Part shown: positions 30,483-39,555 of the stretch, in pieces
Layout: every line of letters starts with the position of its first letter
Numbering within the stretch: position 1 is the first letter of the stretch
Assembly (NCBI RefSeq): GCF_019396345.1
Contig: NZ_JAHKRM010000003.1
Location: forward strand, 434,001-498,000
Length of the DNA stretch: 64,000 bases
DNA from: Nonomuraea guangzhouensis
GTDB lineage: Bacteria; Actinomycetota; Actinomycetes; Streptosporangiales; Streptosporangiaceae
Direction of reading: 5' to 3'
Position numbers and translations under genes: made by a program
Notes under the pieces: generated by a model
Database searches by the model: none
Told to the model about the DNA's origin: nothing
What the model saw: the letters and a program-made list of their open reading frames with translations, nothing else

Positions 30483-31181
30483 ATGAAGGTTGTCAGCACC
30501 GACAAGATCCCAGCGGAAGAGCGGTTCGCCTACTAGCGGAGGTGAACTCCAGGCTCTCCATGCCCTATGACTTACTCTGCGACCCCGCAGATGGAGCGCA
30601 AATTCTGGGCGCACGTCGCTTTCAACACGTTCGGACCCGTGCAGGCGGCACTGACAGCGCCGCACTCCGCCCACCGCACCCTCAAGCTCATCCGGCAGGC
30701 CGACCCTGAACTGTTCGAGCTGGCCTGTACGGTGTTCGGTGGCGTCACAGTGACACAGAACGGGCGACACAAGAATCCGGGCTCTGGAGATCTGGTCCTG
30801 ATCGATACCTCGCGTCCCTTCCAGGTCGATATTGCGCCGCATATTCCGATGAGCCGGGTGATGATCCTGCGCTTCCCGCGCTCGCTGCTGCCGTTGCCTT
30901 CCCGGGACCTGCGGCGCCTGGGTGCCCCGCGCGAGTCGGGCACTCAGACCATTGGTGCACTGTCTTCACAGTTCCTGCGACAGCTCGCTCGGCACATGCC
31001 CGAGCTCAGTCCGTCGGAGACCTCCCAGCTGTCCACCCTCACGCTCGACGTGCTGACCCTGGTACTGGCCCACGCGCTCGGCGCTGAGAGCGCGGTGCCA
31101 CACCGCAGCGCCTACGGCCTCTCTCCGCGCCAGCTCCGCCGCCAGAGCACGACAGCGAGCACGACAGTGCACGCAGACTGA
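30483..31181 (+). pseudogene. AraC-family regulator pseudogene
   Basis: The gene starts at ATG 30483 (MKVVSTDKIPAEERFAY). It then meets an in-frame TAG at 30534 where homologues have Trp (FxYWRE), continues as REVNSRLSMPYDLLCD, and shifts frame near 30590 into TFGPVQAALTAPHSAHRTLKLIR. The N-terminal AraC_binding_2-type ligand domain is recognisable to about 31120 (DLVLIDTSRPFQVD, LRFPRSLLPLP). The C-terminal AraC DNA-binding domain is absent. With a nonsense codon, a frameshift and a lost HTH, it cannot encode a working activator. Confidence 0.7.
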
Positions 31182-31272
31182 AGTACTGTGCGCCCGCCCG
31201 TAACGACAGGCCCGGCTACAGCCTGCATTCTTGCGTGAGTAAGCCAACGGGGAAATCCACGCAAGGAGCGCA

Positions 31273-31704
31273 ATGAAACTCGCCGCAGCAGCCGGGACAA
31301 TGCTTGTTCGGCTCCTCCCTGGCGGCTGCTTCCAGCCGCTCGGGACGCGCCTATGGCGCAGCGTTAAACGCGTTCCGAATGCTCTCCCCCCGTGAAACAC
31401 AAACACCTTGCCGACAAATGCCCGGTTACTGTCCGGTTGCTGCCCTTCTGATCTCACTTTCCTTGTGAAAGTGTGATATCGGACAAATGGACTGAGCTGA
31501 GAAAGGAGGAGTCAGTCGTGCGCCCGATGGTGAAGAAACCATTTCTGGCCGTGCGTCGCGTACGCTGAGTGAGCTGGACGGGCATCCAGGCCATCAACAA
31601 GCCGGACTGCTACGGGGGCGAGTCCATCTGGCACGAGCCGGTCAACAACAACACCGGCGCCACCACAAGAACCGCGCCTGTACGACGGGGACGGGTGGAA
31701 ATAG
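31273..31704 (+). pseudogene. Remnants of a small secreted protein gene
   Basis: ATG 31273 has an AAGGAG site and begins a signal-peptide-like frame (MKLAAAAGTMLV). A frameshift leads to GSSLAAASSRSGRAYGAAL, the rest of a signal peptide. Further down, 31569-31704 reads SWTGIQAINKPDCYGGES then IWHEPVNNNTG and, after a further shift, RLYDGDGWK and a TAG. These look like the two ends of a secreted protein with frameshifts and stops between. A 16-codon frame (GTG 31518 to TGA 31568) with a near-perfect AAAGGAGGAG site lies in the middle. Family unknown. Confidence 0.35.
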
Positions 31705-31839
31705 CCGGCCGTGAATGAATCCGGCGCGGCGATCGTATGCGTCCCCAGCCTGCTCGACCCGAGCGGATACCAGGGCGGGCAGCCTTAATGGAAGCGGCCC
31801 GGATGATTGACCTTCCCCATAATGAGAGGAAATCTTGCT

Positions 31840-33264
31840 GTGCTCACCAAGTTAGGCCTGCTGTCGGCCCTGATCGGGCTGCCACTGGCCATGACACCCA
31901 CCGTCTCGCCCGTGGAGCCGACCCCGCGCTCCGTGTACGTCACGAGCATCCTGGAGAAAAACATCACAAGGTTCGCGATCCAGCAGGACGGCAGCCTGAA
32001 GGCGGACGCCAAGCTGACGGAGACCGGCAAGGCTCCCCGCGGAATCGAGATCTCACCCGACGCGCGCACGGTCTATGTCGCCAACGGCGATGACAACACG
32101 ATCACGACATACCGGGTCGGCTTTGACGGTCGCCTCGTCCCCCTGGGGTCGCCCACCCCCACCCCAGAGGACCCGGACGACGCCCTCGTGTCCCCCAACG
32201 GGCAGCGGCTGTACGTCATCAGCCGCAGAGCCGCGACGGTGACGATGTTCCCCATCGCGAGCGACGGCACGCTCACGACGTCCGGAACATCCTTCCCGGT
32301 TCTGGGAGAAAATCCCCGGGGGATAGCCATGACCCCCGACGGTCGCAACCTGTACGTGACCACCGGCGACCCGGTGGCGGACATCGAACCGGATGTGCTG
32401 GTCAGATTCAGGGTCGAGGACAATGGCAAGCTCAAGCGGCAGCCCGACACGACGCCGATCGGCGCGGCGGGCGGCGCGATGGCCCTCACGCCCGACGGCA
32501 AGTTCCTCTTCGTGCCGTGCGCGGCGAGGCATGAAGGCGAGGAGTCGCACGACGTGTTCGCCTTCAGCGTCGGCTCGGAGGGCGCCCTGAAGCCGGTGCC
32601 CGGCTCGCCGTTCCCCGCGCCCGACGTCCCGATCGCGGCCGCCGTGACCCCCGACGGTCGCAACCTGTATGTGACGGACGGGGGGCTGATAGAAAGCGAG
32701 ACCAAGCTGGTGTCGGCATACACCATCCGCGACAACGGCTCCCTTGACCACATCGCGGACTTCAATGCGGGCGACAGCCCGGTGGCGCTGGGGCCCTCGC
32801 CGGATGGCCGGTGGCTGTACGTGTCGAACCTCAACTCCAGCGACGTCTCGGCATTCCGCATCAAACCGGGCGGCGAACTGATACAGCCCGGCCCCCCGGT
32901 CCCCACCGGAGGCAAGCGGCCCGCGTTCCAGTCGCTCGCCGTGCAACCGAACCAAGGCCCTCAGGCGGTGCTGTCCGTCAGTGAGCCGACCGGACTCGAG
33001 GCCGGCTTCGACGCCTCGACCTCACCGGATCCGGACGGCCGCGTCGTCCGCTATGACTGGACCTTCGGCGACGGGACCGTGCTCAAGGACGGAGGGCCGC
33101 GGCCCACGCACCGCTTCCCCGCGCCCGGCACGTACCAGGTCACCGTGGTCGTCACCGACAACGAGGGCTGCTCGACCGACCTGATCTTCACCGGAACCTC
33201 GACCCAGTGCAACGGCTCCGCCCTGGCACGCGCCCAGCAAGCGGTCACCGTCACGTCGGGCTGA
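31840..33264 (+). CDS. Secreted beta-propeller (lactonase/YVTN-like) protein with PKD domain
   Basis: 474 aa from GTG 31840 (GAGAGGA nine bases upstream; an ATG at 31822 overlaps that site). A hydrophobic N-terminus (LGLLSALIGLPLAM) is a likely signal sequence. Seven propeller blades follow with repeated SPDGRxLYV-type turns (TPDGRNLYVT occurs twice), as in 6-phosphogluconolactonase-like and YVTN proteins. A PKD domain covers residues ~390-460 (FDASTSPDPDGRVVRYDWTF). It is probably extracellular and carbohydrate- or protein-binding; no catalytic activity can be inferred. Confidence 0.75.
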   Translation: MLTKLGLLSALIGLPLAMTPTVSPVEPTPRSVYVTSILEKNITRFAIQQDGSLKADAKLTETGKAPRGIEISPDARTVYVANGDDNTITTYRVGFDGRLVPLGSPTPTPEDPDDALVSPNGQRLYVISRRAATVTMFPIASDGTLTTSGTSFPVLGENPRGIAMTPDGRNLYVTTGDPVADIEPDVLVRFRVEDNGKLKRQPDTTPIGAAGGAMALTPDGKFLFVPCAARHEGEESHDVFAFSVGSEGALKPVPGSPFPAPDVPIAAAVTPDGRNLYVTDGGLIESETKLVSAYTIRDNGSLDHIADFNAGDSPVALGPSPDGRWLYVSNLNSSDVSAFRIKPGGELIQPGPPVPTGGKRPAFQSLAVQPNQGPQAVLSVSEPTGLEAGFDASTSPDPDGRVVRYDWTFGDGTVLKDGGPRPTHRFPAPGTYQVTVVVTDNEGCSTDLIFTGTSTQCNGSALARAQQAVTVTSG

Positions 33265-33303
33265 ACGACCCTCCACGGGTAGTGATCGTTGTAAAGATGG
33301 GGC

Positions 33304-34032
33304 ATGAGGCTTCCCCGGTTCCGTCTGCTGCCGCGCCGCGTATCTTGGCCCAAACGTTCTTTAAGGCGATGGATCGTGGTCGCGCTCGGGCTGGGGATGC
33401 TCGTGGCGGCGCTCGTCGGCGCCGCCGGCCCGTACCAGCAGACCAGGGAGTTCCGCGAGGTCGTGGCGTGCGATCGGGGCGTCGGCGACTGCTTCGGCAA
33501 CGAGGCAGGATCCATTGTCGGCCGGCGCACCTACACCACGACCTCGACGACCACCGACGCCAACGGCCAAACGCACACGAGCACGACCACCCACTACGAA
33601 ATCACCTGGCAGCGGGCCAACGGATCACGGCAGGCCCGCGACGTGTCCTCCGGCTTCTACGTCAAGGCCAAACAGGGACAACCGGCCACACTGCGGCTCT
33701 GGCACGGCGAAGTCGTCGGGGTGGAGGTGATGGGCGGCGAGCAGTGGTTCCTGCCGGAGTCCGGCACAACGCTCAGCCGCTGGCTGTACCTGGCCTTCTT
33801 CGGCCTCGGGGTCCTGCTGTGGGGACTGTTGTTCGGCTGGTGGGACGGGCTCTTCATGCTCGCCTTCCGCACCTTCGCCTGGATGTTCATGAGCTTCATG
33901 CCAGTGGACATCACGACGGACGCCCTGGCCTACGGCTGGACGACCGGGACCGATCTCGTGGTACAGATCCTGTTCGCCCTCTTCTTCACCGGGATCGCCG
34001 CCGGGTTACTCTTCGGCTCACTCGGCGGCTGA
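33304..34032 (+). CDS. Membrane protein with Thr-rich exposed domain
   Basis: 242 aa. A basic N-terminus and a TM segment (residues ~22-42, IVVALGLGMLVAALVGAAG) are followed by an exposed domain of ~110 residues with a threonine-rich loop (RTYTTTSTTTDANGQ). Three further hydrophobic segments end the protein. I recognise no family. It starts 39 bp after the propeller gene on the same strand and may be co-transcribed. Confidence 0.65.
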   Translation: MRLPRFRLLPRRVSWPKRSLRRWIVVALGLGMLVAALVGAAGPYQQTREFREVVACDRGVGDCFGNEAGSIVGRRTYTTTSTTTDANGQTHTSTTTHYEITWQRANGSRQARDVSSGFYVKAKQGQPATLRLWHGEVVGVEVMGGEQWFLPESGTTLSRWLYLAFFGLGVLLWGLLFGWWDGLFMLAFRTFAWMFMSFMPVDITTDALAYGWTTGTDLVVQILFALFFTGIAAGLLFGSLGG

Positions 34033-34034
34033 TC

Positions 34035-35264
34035 TCAATCGTCGTGGGCGATCAGCATGAGCTGCCGCCACAGCAACACCACGAACACCGCGGAACCCGC
34101 GAAGGCAAACCAGAAGGGCGCCGCGACACCGAAGCGGGTGGCCAGGACACCGCCGATCAACGAGCCGACCACCAGACCGGCGTACACACAGACGGTGTTG
34201 ACGCTGCCCACTCGGCCCTGCAGTTCGTGCGGGACCGCGCGCTGGCGGACGGTGACCGAGGTCGTGCCCCAGATGAAGGCGTGCGCGCCGAAGGCCAGGA
34301 AGATGCCCCCGGCGACCCACGGCGAATGCGTCAGGGCCAAGCCCAGGTGAGTGAACGTCTCGATGATGAGTCCGATCCGCATCAGAGCGCCGAGGCTCAC
34401 CCTGCGGGTGATGGCCCCGTACAGGCTGGTGCCGATCAAGCCGCCGATCGCGCCGATGGTGGTCATCAGACCGAAGCCCAGGGCGCCGAGGCCGAGCTGC
34501 TCCTGGGTGTAGAGGACGAGCACCGACCAGGCCGCGCCGAACGTGAAGTTGAAGATCAGGATGGTGAGCGCCAGCGTGCGGACCGCCGCGTGCTGGATGG
34601 TCCAGCTGAACCCGGCGATCAGCTCTCGTACGGTGTCGGGCATCACGGGGTCGTCGGCCTGCCGCCCGTGCGGCGGCAACGTGATCCGGGAGACCAGGAC
34701 GATCCCCGCCACCACCAGCAGCAGCTGGCCCGCGAACGGCCAGATCAAGCCCAGGCCGAACAGCGCCGCGCCGACCGGCGGCCCGGCGAGCTGATTGAGC
34801 GTGATGAACCCCGTGCCCAAGCGGGCGTTGGCGATGACGAGATCGTCCTTGCCGACCATCATGGGCGTCAGCGTGGCCGTCGCGTTGTCGGCGAACACCT
34901 CGGCGATGGACCGCAGCGTGAGCGCCGCCAGTGCCGTCGCCACGGTCACGGTGCCGCTCACCATGAGCGCGACGAGCGCCGCCAGCACCACGGCCCGCAC
35001 CGCGTTCGCGACGAGCACGATCCGGCGCCGGTCGTGCCGATCCGACAGCACGCCCGCGTACAGGCCGAACAGCAGCGGCGGCGCCCAGCCCACCAGAGCC
35101 GACAGCGAAATCAGCAGCGGGTCGCGAGTCAACGTCGAGATCAGCAGTGGACCCGCCGCGGCCGCGACCCCGTCACCGAGATTTGTCAGCCAGCTCGAGG
35201 CCAGCAACCACCGAAATCCTGTCCCCAGCCGAGCAGGCAGGACTCGCTCCACCACTGTAGTCAC
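34035..35264 (-). CDS. MFS transporter
   Basis: 409 aa from GTG 35264. Twelve membrane segments with the MFS loop 2-3 signature (GVLSDRHDRRRIVLVAN). It is similar in style to the MFS_3/enterobactin-exporter group, so drug or metabolite export is likely. It lies 58 bp downstream of a codirectional XRE regulator, which may control it. The 3' end nearly touches the convergent membrane protein gene (2 bp). Confidence 0.85.
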   Translation of the reverse strand: MTTVVERVLPARLGTGFRWLLASSWLTNLGDGVAAAAGPLLISTLTRDPLLISLSALVGWAPPLLFGLYAGVLSDRHDRRRIVLVANAVRAVVLAALVALMVSGTVTVATALAALTLRSIAEVFADNATATLTPMMVGKDDLVIANARLGTGFITLNQLAGPPVGAALFGLGLIWPFAGQLLLVVAGIVLVSRITLPPHGRQADDPVMPDTVRELIAGFSWTIQHAAVRTLALTILIFNFTFGAAWSVLVLYTQEQLGLGALGFGLMTTIGAIGGLIGTSLYGAITRRVSLGALMRIGLIIETFTHLGLALTHSPWVAGGIFLAFGAHAFIWGTTSVTVRQRAVPHELQGRVGSVNTVCVYAGLVVGSLIGGVLATRFGVAAPFWFAFAGSAVFVVLLWRQLMLIAHDD

Positions 35265-35322
35265 GAGCGCAAAACCATACGTTTTGCCGGCATCTCCGGC
35301 AACGCGTTTTCGCGTCGACGCG

Positions 35323-36144
35323 CTATGTGATGAGGCGGTCGAGGGCGGCGGCAGTGGCCTCGTCGGAGGCGAGGTAGACGACCAGCCGCAGCTCGTCGGG
35401 GTCGGGAAGTTCCAGGCTCTCGTACGCCAGTCGCAGCTCTCCCACCTGCGGGTGCGCCCATCGCTCGACCCCGGTGCGCGCGGGCAGTGCGGCCGAGCCC
35501 TCGAACCGGTCGCGGAAGCGGGCGTCGGCGGTGATCGTCAGCTCCTCGGCGAGCAGTGCCGCGTGCGGGTCGCCGAGCGCGGCCGCGGCCCGCAGCGCGG
35601 CGGCCCGCTCGCCGGCGACCGTGTCCCAGTCCGGGTGGGCATCGTGCGCCCGCGGGTCGGTGAACGCGTACCGGACCAGGTTCGGTGGCTCGGCCTCCAG
35701 CAGCCCGGTCGGGCTGGCGAGCCGCGCGAACCCGGCCGTCCACGCGAGCAGGTCACCGGGCCGGTTGGCGACCAGCGCCGGCGCGGGCTCGAGCTGGTCC
35801 AGCAGCGCCTGTACGGTCGGGCGCACCGTCAGGGCCCGCGTCGCGGCGGCCCCGTCGCACGTGCCGCCGCCGGTGGTCTTCGCCAGCCGGTGCAGGTGGA
35901 TCCGCTCGTCACGGGACAGACCCAGCGTCTCCGCGAGCGCGGCGAGCACCTGGGCGGACGGGCTGCGGTCGCGCCCCTGCTCCAGCCGGGTGAGGTAATC
36001 CACGCTGACGCCGGCGAGCGTGGCCAGCTCGGCCCGGCGCAGCCCAGGTGTGCGGCGCCGGTCCCCGTTGGGGAGTCCGACCGCGGTCGGCGGGACCGCC
36101 TCCCGGTGCGCGCGTAGAAACGCGCCCAGCTCTGTCTCCCTCAT
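35323..36144 (-). CDS. XRE-family regulator with MmyB-like ligand domain
   Basis: 273 aa. The N-terminal HTH (RRTPGLRRAELATLAGVSVD, YLTRLEQGRDRSPS) and a C-terminal MmyB-like domain of ~170 residues (PALVANRPGDLLAWTAGFA, RWAHPQVGELRLAYESL) are complete. Members often bind fatty-acid-like ligands and control a neighbouring oxidoreductase. Here the gene is divergent from an FMN reductase-DsbA pair across 117 bp and upstream of an MFS gene, so either or both may be targets. Confidence 0.88.
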   Translation of the reverse strand: MRETELGAFLRAHREAVPPTAVGLPNGDRRRTPGLRRAELATLAGVSVDYLTRLEQGRDRSPSAQVLAALAETLGLSRDERIHLHRLAKTTGGGTCDGAAATRALTVRPTVQALLDQLEPAPALVANRPGDLLAWTAGFARLASPTGLLEAEPPNLVRYAFTDPRAHDAHPDWDTVAGERAAALRAAAALGDPHAALLAEELTITADARFRDRFEGSAALPARTGVERWAHPQVGELRLAYESLELPDPDELRLVVYLASDEATAAALDRLIT

Positions 36145-36261
36145 CGACTGCGATTGTACGCGGCGAGCCTGGCCCTGCCAGGGCTAGGAAAACCGCAACC
36201 TGGCCCGACCCGCCCAGCGCCGGGACGCTGAGCACATTCACCAAAAGTGAGGAGCAAGCCC

Positions 36262-36864
36262 ATGATCCAGATCGCGATCATTTTGGGCAGCACCCGCCCC
36301 GGGCGCCGCGTGGAGGACGTGGCCCAGTGGGTCGCCGAGGCCGCCGGCCGACATCCCGCCGTCAAGGCCAGGCAGGCCGGCCTCGAACTCGTCGACATAG
36401 CCGACTACGGGCTGCCGTTGCTGGATGAGCCCGCGCCCGCGGTCATCGGTTACTACCAGAACGCACATACCAAGCGGTGGGCGGCCACGATCGACAGGTT
36501 CGACGGGTTCGTGTTCGTCACGCCGGAGTACAACAGCGCCATCCCCGCCGCGCTGAAAAACGCCATCGACTACCTGTACGCCGAATGGAACGACAAGGCA
36601 GCCGGGATCGTCAGCTACGGGGTCTACGGCGGCACCCGCGCCGCCGAACAACTACGGCAGACCATGGGCGAGATCAAAGTCGCCGACGTACACGCCCAAG
36701 TCGCGATCAACCCGTACTACGACTTCGACTTCGCCGAATCCAAGGCCGGCGTGTGCGCCCCCGGCGAACGCCAGGAAGCCGCCCTGACCCTCATGCTGGA
36801 TGAAGTCCTCGCGTGGTCCCGTGCCCTCCGAGCGCTGCGCTTCATGAGAGAGGACCCGGGATGA
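36262..36864 (+). CDS. NAD(P)H-dependent FMN reductase
   Basis: 200 aa from ATG 36262 with GTGAGGAG upstream. Flavodoxin-like fold: IAIILGSTRPGRR at the N-terminus binds FMN phosphate, and FVFVTPEYNSAIPAALKNAID is the second flavin loop. Such reductases supply reduced FMN or reduce quinones and azo compounds. The stop overlaps the next start (ATGA). Confidence 0.88.
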   Translation: MIQIAIILGSTRPGRRVEDVAQWVAEAAGRHPAVKARQAGLELVDIADYGLPLLDEPAPAVIGYYQNAHTKRWAATIDRFDGFVFVTPEYNSAIPAALKNAIDYLYAEWNDKAAGIVSYGVYGGTRAAEQLRQTMGEIKVADVHAQVAINPYYDFDFAESKAGVCAPGERQEAALTLMLDEVLAWSRALRALRFMREDPG

Positions 36865-37493
36865 AGGTAGAGGTGTACGGCGATATCGCGTGCCCGTGGT
36901 GCCGCCTCGGCACGCACCAGTTCCACCGCGCGGTGGCCACGACCGGTGCGGAACCGGACGTCGAACTCGTCCATCGCCCGTACCAGCTGATCCCTGACGC
37001 GCCCGAGGAGCCCCGGCCACTGATGGACACGGTGGCCGAGATGTTCGGTCCGGAACAAGCTGCGGCGATGCTCGCGGAGATGACCCGGCTCGGTGCCGGT
37101 GAGGGAATTGAGTACCGATTCGACCGTGCGATGGCGGTCAACACCTTGACCGCGCACCGGCTGCTGTGGCTCGCCCTGGACGAGTACGGTGCCGGGGTGC
37201 AGGCCGCGCTGGCGACCACCCTTTACGACGCGTACTTCCGCGACGGCGTGAACGTCGCCGACCACCCGCGACTCACCCAGTTGGCCGAGCGGGCCGGCTT
37301 GGCCGGCGACCGGGTGCGGACCTTTCTCGCCTCCGGGGAGGGGGTCGCCGAGGTACGTGAGCAGGTGGCCGCGGCGCGGCGGGAGGGCGTCACCACCGTA
37401 CCGAGATTCGTCTTCGAGAACGGCGCGCTGATCGTGGGCGTGACCAGCACGGAGGCGCTCGGCGACGCGCTCCGGAAGGCCGGCGGTCGGTAA
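36861..37493 (+). CDS. DsbA-family oxidoreductase (FrnE-like)
   Basis: 210 aa from ATG 36861. The CPWC active site is in VYGDIACPWCRLG, and the cis-Pro loop TTVPRFVFEN and the long helical insertion are typical of cytoplasmic FrnE/2-hydroxychromene-2-carboxylate isomerase-like proteins. No signal peptide is present. It is translationally coupled to the FMN reductase, so the pair probably serves a redox or detoxification task under the divergent XRE regulator. Confidence 0.87.
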   Translation: MKVEVYGDIACPWCRLGTHQFHRAVATTGAEPDVELVHRPYQLIPDAPEEPRPLMDTVAEMFGPEQAAAMLAEMTRLGAGEGIEYRFDRAMAVNTLTAHRLLWLALDEYGAGVQAALATTLYDAYFRDGVNVADHPRLTQLAERAGLAGDRVRTFLASGEGVAEVREQVAAARREGVTTVPRFVFENGALIVGVTSTEALGDALRKAGGR

Positions 37494-37664
37494 TGCGCCC
37501 CGGCGAGACGAGGGTTACGGCGATTCACCATGGTGATCCAACGTTTGGCCCCACCCAATTGTTGACACTGACCTCGATGGTCACGGGGTGCTCGATGCCA
37601 TCGTCATCTGGGTTGTCCAGCTGGAAGGCCAGCCCCTCGTGAGAGGTGTGGTCCGCAGCACGAA

Positions 37665-37733
37665 CAGCGGCTCGGATAAGCGCTCGTAGTCGCGGACGTA
37701 GCGCCGGCAATGGTCCGACCTGCGCGTCATCCT
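37665..37733 (-). mobile_element. Possible IS5-type transposase C-terminal remnant
   Basis: A minus-strand frame reads RRSDHCRRYVRDYERLSE, close to the RCRRLARDYERLPE end of IS5-type transposases. It is very short and isolated in the 280-bp gap before corA; no terminal repeats were found. Confidence 0.25.
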
Positions 37734-37774
37734 GACAGGGGAGGAAATGGAGGAGAGTTGCCGGATCCGCCACA

Positions 37775-38776
37775 ATGCCTGATGTGATTGTGGACAAGGC
37801 GATCTACTGCAACGGCGTGCGTGAGACCATCACCGGCGACATCAGCGACGCTTTCAACGCCGCACGCGCCAGAGGCGACTGTTACCTATGGATCGGCCTG
37901 CACGAGCCCACCCAGGACGAGTTCGACCTGATCACCAGCGAGGTCAAGCTACACCCCCTGGCAGTCGAGGACGCCATTCACGCCCACCAGCGGCCCAAGC
38001 TCGAACGCTACGACGACACCCTGTTCGTGGTCCTCAAACCGCTGCTGTACGTGGAAGAGACCTCCGACATCGAGGTCGGCGAGATCAACCTGTTCCTGAG
38101 CGGCGACTTCGTCATCAGTGTCCGCCACGGCAAGGCCAACCCGCTCGCGGGGGTGCGGCGGCGCATCGAATCCGATCCCGACCTGCTGGCGGCAGGGCCG
38201 GCTGGGGTGCTGTACGCGATCTGTGATCAGGTCGTCGACACCTACTCCCGCGTCTCCCATGAGGTCGAGCATGACCTCATCGCGTTGGAGCGGCGGGTGT
38301 TCAGCGGGGAATACGCCGATGTCACCGAGGACATCTACTCCCTCAAGCGGGAAGTGCTGGAGTTCCGCGCGGCCCAGGACCCGCTGGTGCCGGTCCTGGA
38401 GGAGATCGTCAAAGGCCGGGTGGAGCTGTGCACCGTGGCCCGCGACCAATTTCGAGACGTGCTGGACCACCTGCTTCGAGTGGACGCCCAGGTGGATGAG
38501 CACAACGAACTGCTGACCAGCGCCTTGAGCGCGCACCTGGCCCTGGTGAGCCGGGAGCAGAGCACTGCGGCCATGCAACAGAACGCCGACATGCGCAAGA
38601 TCTCCTCGTGGGCGGCCCTCATCGCCGTCCCTACCATGATCGCCGGGATCTATGGCATGAACTTCGACTTCATGCCCGAACTGCACTGGCTGCTCGGCTA
38701 TCCCCTCAGCCTGAGCGTCATGGTCATCTCCGTGATCATCGTGCACCGGCTGTTGCGGAAGAGCGGATGGCTGTGA
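37775..38776 (+). CDS. corA: CorA-family magnesium/cobalt transporter
   Basis: 333 aa. A large cytoplasmic N-terminal domain is followed by two C-terminal TM helices, with the pore signature YGMNFDFMPEL at the end of TM1. It forms pentameric Mg2+ channels in the inner membrane. The gene stands alone except for a tiny overlapping membrane gene at its 3' end. Confidence 0.92.
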   Translation: MPDVIVDKAIYCNGVRETITGDISDAFNAARARGDCYLWIGLHEPTQDEFDLITSEVKLHPLAVEDAIHAHQRPKLERYDDTLFVVLKPLLYVEETSDIEVGEINLFLSGDFVISVRHGKANPLAGVRRRIESDPDLLAAGPAGVLYAICDQVVDTYSRVSHEVEHDLIALERRVFSGEYADVTEDIYSLKREVLEFRAAQDPLVPVLEEIVKGRVELCTVARDQFRDVLDHLLRVDAQVDEHNELLTSALSAHLALVSREQSTAAMQQNADMRKISSWAALIAVPTMIAGIYGMNFDFMPELHWLLGYPLSLSVMVISVIIVHRLLRKSGWL

Positions 38777-38904
38777 AGACCATGAAGTTCTTCCGCCGCA
38801 GGCCCTCCCTGAACAGGCTCATCCTGACCGCGGTCGTGGCCTGGATCGTGGTGCTGACCGTCATCATCCTGCTCGATCCCAGCGGCTCCGGCCCCAGACC
38901 ATGA
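38767..38904 (+). CDS. Small single-TM protein overlapping corA
   Basis: 45 aa from ATG 38767, or 40 aa from ATG 38782. A basic start (MKFFRRRPSLNR) precedes one TM helix (LILTAVVAWIVVLTVIILL) and a Pro/Gly tail. It overlaps the corA stop by 10 bases, so translation coupling is likely. Family unknown. Confidence 0.45.
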   Translation: MAVKTMKFFRRRPSLNRLILTAVVAWIVVLTVIILLDPSGSGPRP

Positions 38905-38908
38905 AGAT

Positions 38909-38925
38909 CCGGCCGCGGTGGCCGG
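38909..38925. terminator. Hairpin between corA region and convergent prfH
   Basis: Perfect 6-bp inverted repeat CCGGCC / GGCCGG with a 5-base loop, in the short gap between convergent genes. No T-run. Confidence 0.4.
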
Positions 38926-38946
38926 GGTGGAATCCTGCTGCGACGG

Positions 38947-39555
38947 TTACGGACGTTCGATACGGGTGGGGTTGCCGCGTACGAGCTCGTCGTGGATGCG
39001 CCAGCGGGCGGTGGTGACGGCGCGTCCTGCCGCCTCGTCGTCGTGCTCGATGCGCTGCCGCAGCAGCCGCATGGCGATGCGGCGGTTCAGGCTGAACAGC
39101 CGCTCGGTGTCGACCACGACGACGATCCCCGTGGGCCGGTGGGTCGCCCGTACGGCCGTGCTGGCCTTGTTCCGATGTTGACCGCCGGGACCGCCGGTGC
39201 GGCAGGCGACGATGTCGACGTCGGCTTCCGCGAAGGTCGTGTGCGGGGTGTCGACCTGGCACGGTTGGGCGATGACGTACCAGTTCTTTCGGCTGGTGTT
39301 GGCCCGGTATGGGCTGGGGGCCTGCCAGCACAGGGTTCCGGTCCAGGCGGCGGCGAATGCCTCGGCCCCGGCTCCTGCGATCTGGATGAGGACCGATCGG
39401 TAGGTACCGGGCCGGTCGCCGGGAACGGTCTCGGCTCGATGGGTCTCCAGATTCTGCCTGGTGGCGTCGGTTTCCAGACGGTGCAGCAGTTGGGCCAGTG
39501 CCCACGCGCACTCCTGCGGGCCGCGGCCGGCCGACAGGAGCAGGTGAACGCTCAC
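38947..39555 (-). CDS. prfH: Peptide chain release factor H-like protein (PrfH)
   Basis: 202 aa. It is a short class-I release factor homologue that keeps the catalytic GGQ (residues 124-126, in RTGGPGGQHRNK) and lacks the stop-codon recognition superdomain. PrfH is found paired with RtcB; in the studied pair it releases peptide from ribosomes whose decoding centre has been cut, so that the ligase can reseal 16S rRNA. The start overlaps the rtcB stop (ATGA), which fits a common function. Confidence 0.88.
   Translation of the reverse strand: MSVHLLLSAGRGPQECAWALAQLLHRLETDATRQNLETHRAETVPGDRPGTYRSVLIQIAGAGAEAFAAAWTGTLCWQAPSPYRANTSRKNWYVIAQPCQVDTPHTTFAEADVDIVACRTGGPGGQHRNKASTAVRATHRPTGIVVVVDTERLFSLNRRIAMRLLRQRIEHDDEAAGRAVTTARWRIHDELVRGNPTRIERP

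Noticed and set aside
31273..31395. AraC C-terminal HTH continuing the pseudogene at 30483
   Set aside because: The resemblance of SSRSGRAYGAAL to an AraC C-terminus is weak; the same codons make better sense as the end of a signal peptide starting at 31273.
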